Source: Ruminococcaceae bacterium UBA7212
GTDB taxonomy: Bacteria > Bacillota > Clostridia > Oscillospirales > Acutalibacteraceae
Length of the DNA stretch: 25,164 nt
Direction of reading: 5' to 3'
Assembly: GCA_002490525.1 (NCBI GenBank)
Contig: DKUE01000026.1
Coordinates: 1 to 25,164, forward strand
Below are positions 21,883 through 25,164 of the stretch, in pieces (position 1 is the first letter of the stretch; each line of letters begins with the position of its first letter). The translations under genes were made by a program, and so were the position numbers. The notes below the pieces were generated by a model. It was not told where the DNA came from and searched no databases. It was given only the letters and a program-made list of their open reading frames with translations.

Positions 21883-23304
21883 GTGACGAAAAAAAGCGGC
21901 ATCACAAAGCGCTGGATTTTAAATACATTGTGCGTGATTGTTGTCGTTTTGCTGGGACTTGTGCTTGTATCCCTGCTCTTGTTTAAAGAACAGTATTACG
22001 AAGCTGTGCGCATGACGCTGAATTCCCGTGCCACAGGCATGGTGCAGTCCTATTTCGATTTGAGTGCTGCCGACTCGGATGAGGCGTTCAATCTGCGCGC
22101 CAAAGAGTTTGTGGAGGATTTCAACGATAAGTCCATTATGGAGGTCTGGGTGATAGACCGCCGCGGCAATGTTGTGGTTTCTTCCAGCGGTTTTTCCGTG
22201 GCGGATGAAGTATATCCGGATTATTTGTCTGCCAAAAACGCCAAAAGCGGGCGAGCGGATTGGGTCGGCAGAACACAGTCGGGCGAACGGGTGATGGCGC
22301 TGACGTTTATGCTGAACGGTGCGCGTGGGCAGCAGGGCGCGGTGCGTTATATCATTTCATTAGAGGATATAGACAGTCAGTTGGAGACGGTGTTTGTGTT
22401 GCTTTTGCTGCTGGCGATTGTCATTTTGTCTTTCGTGACCATTTCGGGTATGTTCTTTGTGCGATCTATTGTGAATCCTGTGCAGAAAATCAATGAAACC
22501 GCATTGAAAATTGCGCAGGGGGATTTAAGTGCCCGCATTGAAACACGCGAATACGAGGATGAAATCGGGCAGTTAAGCGAAACCATCAATCATATGGCGC
22601 GTGAACTGAATGAAACAAACCGACTGAAAAATGAATTTTTGTCTACAGTTTCGCATGAACTGCGTACACCGCTGACTGCCATTAAGGGCTGGGGAGAAAC
22701 GCTTTTGACCACGCCGAATGATGATGCGGTTTTACAGGAAAAAGGCTTAAGCGTAATTATTAAGGAATCCGAGCGCTTGACACAGCTTGTGGAAGAACTT
22801 TTGGATTTTTCCCGTATGGAAAGCGGAAACATGTCTATGCGCATGGAACAGTTTGACGTTTGCGTTGTGCTCGAAGAAGTGATTACAATTTTCAATGCGC
22901 GGGCGGCACGTGAAAATATTCATTTAGAATACAGCCTGCCGCCTGTGCCTGTATATATGCGCGGTGACGGGAACCGAATCAAGCAGGTGTTTTTTAATAT
23001 TTTGGATAATGCATTTAAATATTCCGGGTCGGGTGCGAATGTGCTTATAAATGCCTGTTTGCCGAATCCGCAGTCCGTCGCGGTGACGGTGATAGATACA
23101 GGCTGCGGTATTTCACAGGCGGATTTACCGCATGTTACGGAAAAGTTTTATAAAGCGAATACGGCGGTACGCGGTTCCGGCATCGGTCTTGCGGTCGTGT
23201 CTGAAATTGTTGCGATGCACGGCGGTACTTTCGGTATTCAAAGCGAGGTTGGGCAGGGGACAACGGTTTCTGTTCAGCTTCCGATTCAGCAAATTACGGA
23301 GTAA
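21883..23304 (+). CDS. HAMP-HisKA sensor histidine kinase
   Basis: A 473-residue membrane kinase. Membrane segments lie at about 12-34 and 168-192 and frame an extracellular sensor of about 130 residues (36-167; 'VWVIDRRGNVVVSSSG' suggests a Cache/PAS-like fold). A HAMP domain follows (about 192-245). The HisKA domain has 'SHELRTPL' with phosphoacceptor His258. The ATPase domain shows the N box ('FFNILDNAFKYSG'), G1 ('DTGCGIS'), F ('EKFYKA') and G2 ('GSGIGLAVV'). There is no cytosolic PAS domain, unlike WalK. It phosphorylates the adjacent response regulator. The start is GTG 21883 behind GGGAGAGGG. Confidence 0.93.
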   Translation: MTKKSGITKRWILNTLCVIVVVLLGLVLVSLLLFKEQYYEAVRMTLNSRATGMVQSYFDLSAADSDEAFNLRAKEFVEDFNDKSIMEVWVIDRRGNVVVSSSGFSVADEVYPDYLSAKNAKSGRADWVGRTQSGERVMALTFMLNGARGQQGAVRYIISLEDIDSQLETVFVLLLLLAIVILSFVTISGMFFVRSIVNPVQKINETALKIAQGDLSARIETREYEDEIGQLSETINHMARELNETNRLKNEFLSTVSHELRTPLTAIKGWGETLLTTPNDDAVLQEKGLSVIIKESERLTQLVEELLDFSRMESGNMSMRMEQFDVCVVLEEVITIFNARAARENIHLEYSLPPVPVYMRGDGNRIKQVFFNILDNAFKYSGSGANVLINACLPNPQSVAVTVIDTGCGISQADLPHVTEKFYKANTAVRGSGIGLAVVSEIVAMHGGTFGIQSEVGQGTTVSVQLPIQQITE

Positions 23305-23341
23305 GTTATCAAAAGCTTGCAAAAAAGGAGATATACAGATT

Positions 23342-24313
23342 TTGGAGAAAAAAGAAAAACAACACAAGACTTCCGTCGGCGGACAGGCGCTGATTGAAGG
23401 CATTATGATGAAAGGCCCGAAGGGTACGGCAATGTCTGTCCGTTTGCCGAACGGCGAAATCGAGACGGAATATAAAGAGGCAAAGCCTTGGCGCGACAAG
23501 TGTAAATTTTTCGCGCTTCCTTTGGTGCGCGGTGTGGTCGGCTTTGCGGAATCTATGGTTACGGGCTACAAATATCTGATGGAATCCGCTGAAAAATCCA
23601 CACAGGGCTTAGAGGATGAAACTGAAAATATGTCGAAGCTGGACCGCTTTATTAGTGACCATTTCGGTGAAAAGATGATGAATTTTATCGGCGGTATTTC
23701 CGCCGTGCTGGGTATCGGGCTTGCTTTCTTTCTGTTTATGTGGTTGCCCACATATTTGGTGGACTTGGCTACGGGCGGGAATCTGCTGAAGTTTCATGCG
23801 CTGTTTGAGGGCATTATCCGTGTGATTATTTTTGTGCTCTATATGCTTTTGGTGTCGCAAATGAAGGATATAAAACGTGTGTTTATGTATCACGGAGCTG
23901 AGCACAAATCCATTTTCTGCTATGAAAACGGTTTGGAATTGACGGTTGAAAATGTCAGAAAGCAGTCCCGTTTTCATCCGCGCTGCGGCACAAGCTTTAT
24001 GTTTGTAATGATTTTGCTGAGCATTTTATTATCCTCTGCACTGGTTTTGATTTTTCCGGCATTGGCGGACATTAACCGCGTGCTGTGGATTCTTCTTAAA
24101 TTGCTGATTCTGCCCTTGGTGATGGGGCTTGGGTATGAGTTTATTCGTTATGCAGGTCGGCACGAAAATTTGCTGGTGAAAATTCTTGCCGCACCCGGGC
24201 TTTGGATGCAGCGTATCACCACAAAAGAGCCGACCGATGATATTATCGAGGTCGGGATTGCGTCCTTGCAGGCGGTACTGACAGATAACCCTGAGGATGA
24301 CGAAATCAAATGA
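23342..24313 (+). CDS. DUF1385 (YqhQ-like) membrane protein
   Basis: A 323-residue integral membrane protein of the DUF1385/YqhQ family. 'SVGGQALIEGIMMKGP' near the N-terminus is the signature, and 'YHGAEHKSIFCYENG' with 'RFHPRCGTSF' forms a second conserved block rich in His and Cys, which hints at metal or cofactor binding. About four hydrophobic segments lie around 'VLGIGLAFFLFMWLP', 'IIRVIIFVLYMLLV', 'FVMILLSILLSSALVL' and 'LLKLLILPLVMGLG'. I propose a TTG start at 23342 with AAGGAG 11 bases upstream; no ATG fits, and longer frames (to 23132) overlap the kinase gene. The end overlaps prmC by four bases. The DUF1385-prmC order recurs in Clostridia. The function is unknown. Confidence 0.85.
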   Translation: MEKKEKQHKTSVGGQALIEGIMMKGPKGTAMSVRLPNGEIETEYKEAKPWRDKCKFFALPLVRGVVGFAESMVTGYKYLMESAEKSTQGLEDETENMSKLDRFISDHFGEKMMNFIGGISAVLGIGLAFFLFMWLPTYLVDLATGGNLLKFHALFEGIIRVIIFVLYMLLVSQMKDIKRVFMYHGAEHKSIFCYENGLELTVENVRKQSRFHPRCGTSFMFVMILLSILLSSALVLIFPALADINRVLWILLKLLILPLVMGLGYEFIRYAGRHENLLVKILAAPGLWMQRITTKEPTDDIIEVGIASLQAVLTDNPEDDEIK

Positions 24314-25146
24314 CGCTGCGGGAACTGCAAATGCAGGGTAAGGTGCATTTAACACAGGCGGGCATAGAGGATTCCGCTTTTGAGGCGGTTTGTTTGCTGG
24401 AGGCGGCAGCGGGGCTTACCCGCAGCCAGTGTCTCAGCCGTGCGGCAGAACAGGCGTTGCCGTCTGTTGAAACGCAGTTTTTTTCAAAAATTGCACGCCG
24501 CATTTCGGGCGAACCGCTTCAATATATTTTGGGAAAATGGTCTTTCTACGGACGGGATTTTCTCGTTGGCGAGGGCGTTTTGATTCCGCGTCCCGAAACG
24601 GAAGAATTGGTAGAGCAGGCGGTTTCTGTTTTGCAAAAGCATCCGCGAAGTGTCGTTTTTGATTTATGCGCGGGCAGCGGCTGTATCGGCTTGACGGTAG
24701 CAAAGGAAGTGCCTGCCTGTACGGTGTATTTGTTTGAGAAATACGATGCGGCTTTTGCCTTCCTGCAAAAAAACGCCGAAGCTCTGCAAGTGCCGAACGC
24801 ACATATTTTGCAATCGGATATACTGACGGATGCACCGCCGAAAGGTGTATACGCCGATTTACTGCTTTCCAATCCGCCGTATATTCCGAAATCAGCGCTT
24901 GCCGATTTGCAGAAAGAGGTGTGCCGTGAGCCCCATACCGCGCTCGACGGCGGTGCAGACGGACTTTGCTTTTACCGTGCCATACGGCAAAAATGGCTGC
25001 CGTTTGTGAAAAAAAGCGGGATGCTGCTGTTTGAATGCGGTGACGGGCAGGGGCGGTCAATTGCAGATTTGTTTCAACCCGCGGCGCAAACGGCTGTATT
25101 ATACGATTTTCAAAATATTGACAGATTCGTGCAAATTATAGTATAA
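24310..25146 (+). CDS. prmC: Release factor glutamine methyltransferase
   Basis: A 278-residue complete PrmC (HemK). The N-terminal helical domain (1-80) docks release factors and contains 'RRISGEPLQYILGKWSFYG' from residue 63. The catalytic domain has 'LIPRPETEELV' (91-101), motif I 'DLCAGSGCIGL' (118-128) and 'SNPPYIP' with the catalytic NPPY (188-191). It methylates the Gln of the GGQ motif in RF1 and RF2, which speeds peptide release. Translation is coupled to the DUF1385 gene by ATGA. A consensus promoter lies over its last codons; in related genomes prfA often follows, which lies outside this window. Confidence 0.95.
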   Translation: MTLRELQMQGKVHLTQAGIEDSAFEAVCLLEAAAGLTRSQCLSRAAEQALPSVETQFFSKIARRISGEPLQYILGKWSFYGRDFLVGEGVLIPRPETEELVEQAVSVLQKHPRSVVFDLCAGSGCIGLTVAKEVPACTVYLFEKYDAAFAFLQKNAEALQVPNAHILQSDILTDAPPKGVYADLLLSNPPYIPKSALADLQKEVCREPHTALDGGADGLCFYRAIRQKWLPFVKKSGMLLFECGDGQGRSIADLFQPAAQTAVLYDFQNIDRFVQIIV

Positions 25147-25147
25147 T
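25118..25147 (+). promoter_or_regulatory. Consensus sigma-A promoter at the end of prmC
   Basis: TTGACA at 25118-25123, an 18-bp spacer and TATAAT at 25142-25147: both hexamers match the consensus perfectly. It overlaps the prmC stop codon and points out of the window, so it should drive the next gene separately. Confidence 0.75.
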
Positions 25148-25164
25148 AACCCCACGAATCTCTA

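Noticed and set aside
23132..23341. Long N-terminal extension of the DUF1385 frame
   Set aside because: It overlaps the end of the kinase gene in another frame, has no ribosome site, and the DUF1385 signature begins only after 23342, where AAGGAG precedes a TTG.

Overview
The window is chromosomal DNA from a low-to-mid GC Gram-positive anaerobe, most likely a gut Clostridia (Oscillospirales/Ruminococcaceae-like). That placement is inference. It rests on an HPr with both His15 and Ser46, a cdaA-cdaR pair, DUF3343, DUF4830 and DUF1385-prmC neighbourhoods, AGGAGG-type ribosome sites, frequent GTG/TTG starts and sigma-A style promoters. No phage genes, insertion sequences, CRISPR array, tRNA or rRNA were seen.

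Region 1 (1-8.6 kb) is a glycan-use locus behind the tail of a low-molecular-weight tyrosine phosphatase gene. An AraC-family regulator (3279-4085, minus) sits between a divergent GH36 alpha-galactosidase (4192-6279, plus) and a co-directional phosphoesterase + GPH sugar transporter pair (1870-3183 and 422-1858, minus). The two target promoters share a matching layout: two GTGATAWT operator copies 21 bp apart, then an extended -10 starting 36 bp after the second operator. This marks a small local regulon. A converging gene (6424-8553, minus) encodes a GH89 alpha-N-acetylglucosaminidase. Both glycosidases lack signal peptides, so imported oligosaccharides, plausibly host mucin or blood-group type, would be cut in the cytoplasm.

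Region 2 (8.6-10.3 kb) holds a membrane-anchored NodB polysaccharide deacetylase, preceded by WalR-like direct repeats, and the PTS phosphocarrier HPr.

Region 3 (10.3-16 kb) is housekeeping: uvrC with a translationally coupled HAD phosphatase, then rsmD, coaD and a coiled-coil protein joined by 4-bp overlaps, a DUF4830 membrane protein whose ribosome site is buried in a strong hairpin, and a 16S pseudouridine synthase ending in tandem terminators.

Region 4 (16-25.2 kb) starts with a DUF3343 protein coupled to a class V (cysteine desulfurase-like) PLP enzyme and a terminator. It continues with the c-di-AMP synthase cdaA and its regulator cdaR, a calcium-loop lipoprotein, an OmpR/HisKA two-component system, DUF1385 (YqhQ-like) and prmC. 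A consensus promoter in the last codons of prmC points to the next gene beyond the window.

No clearly new multi-gene system was found. The best unusual signals are the twin AraC-type promoters and the ribosome-site hairpin at 14497-14531.
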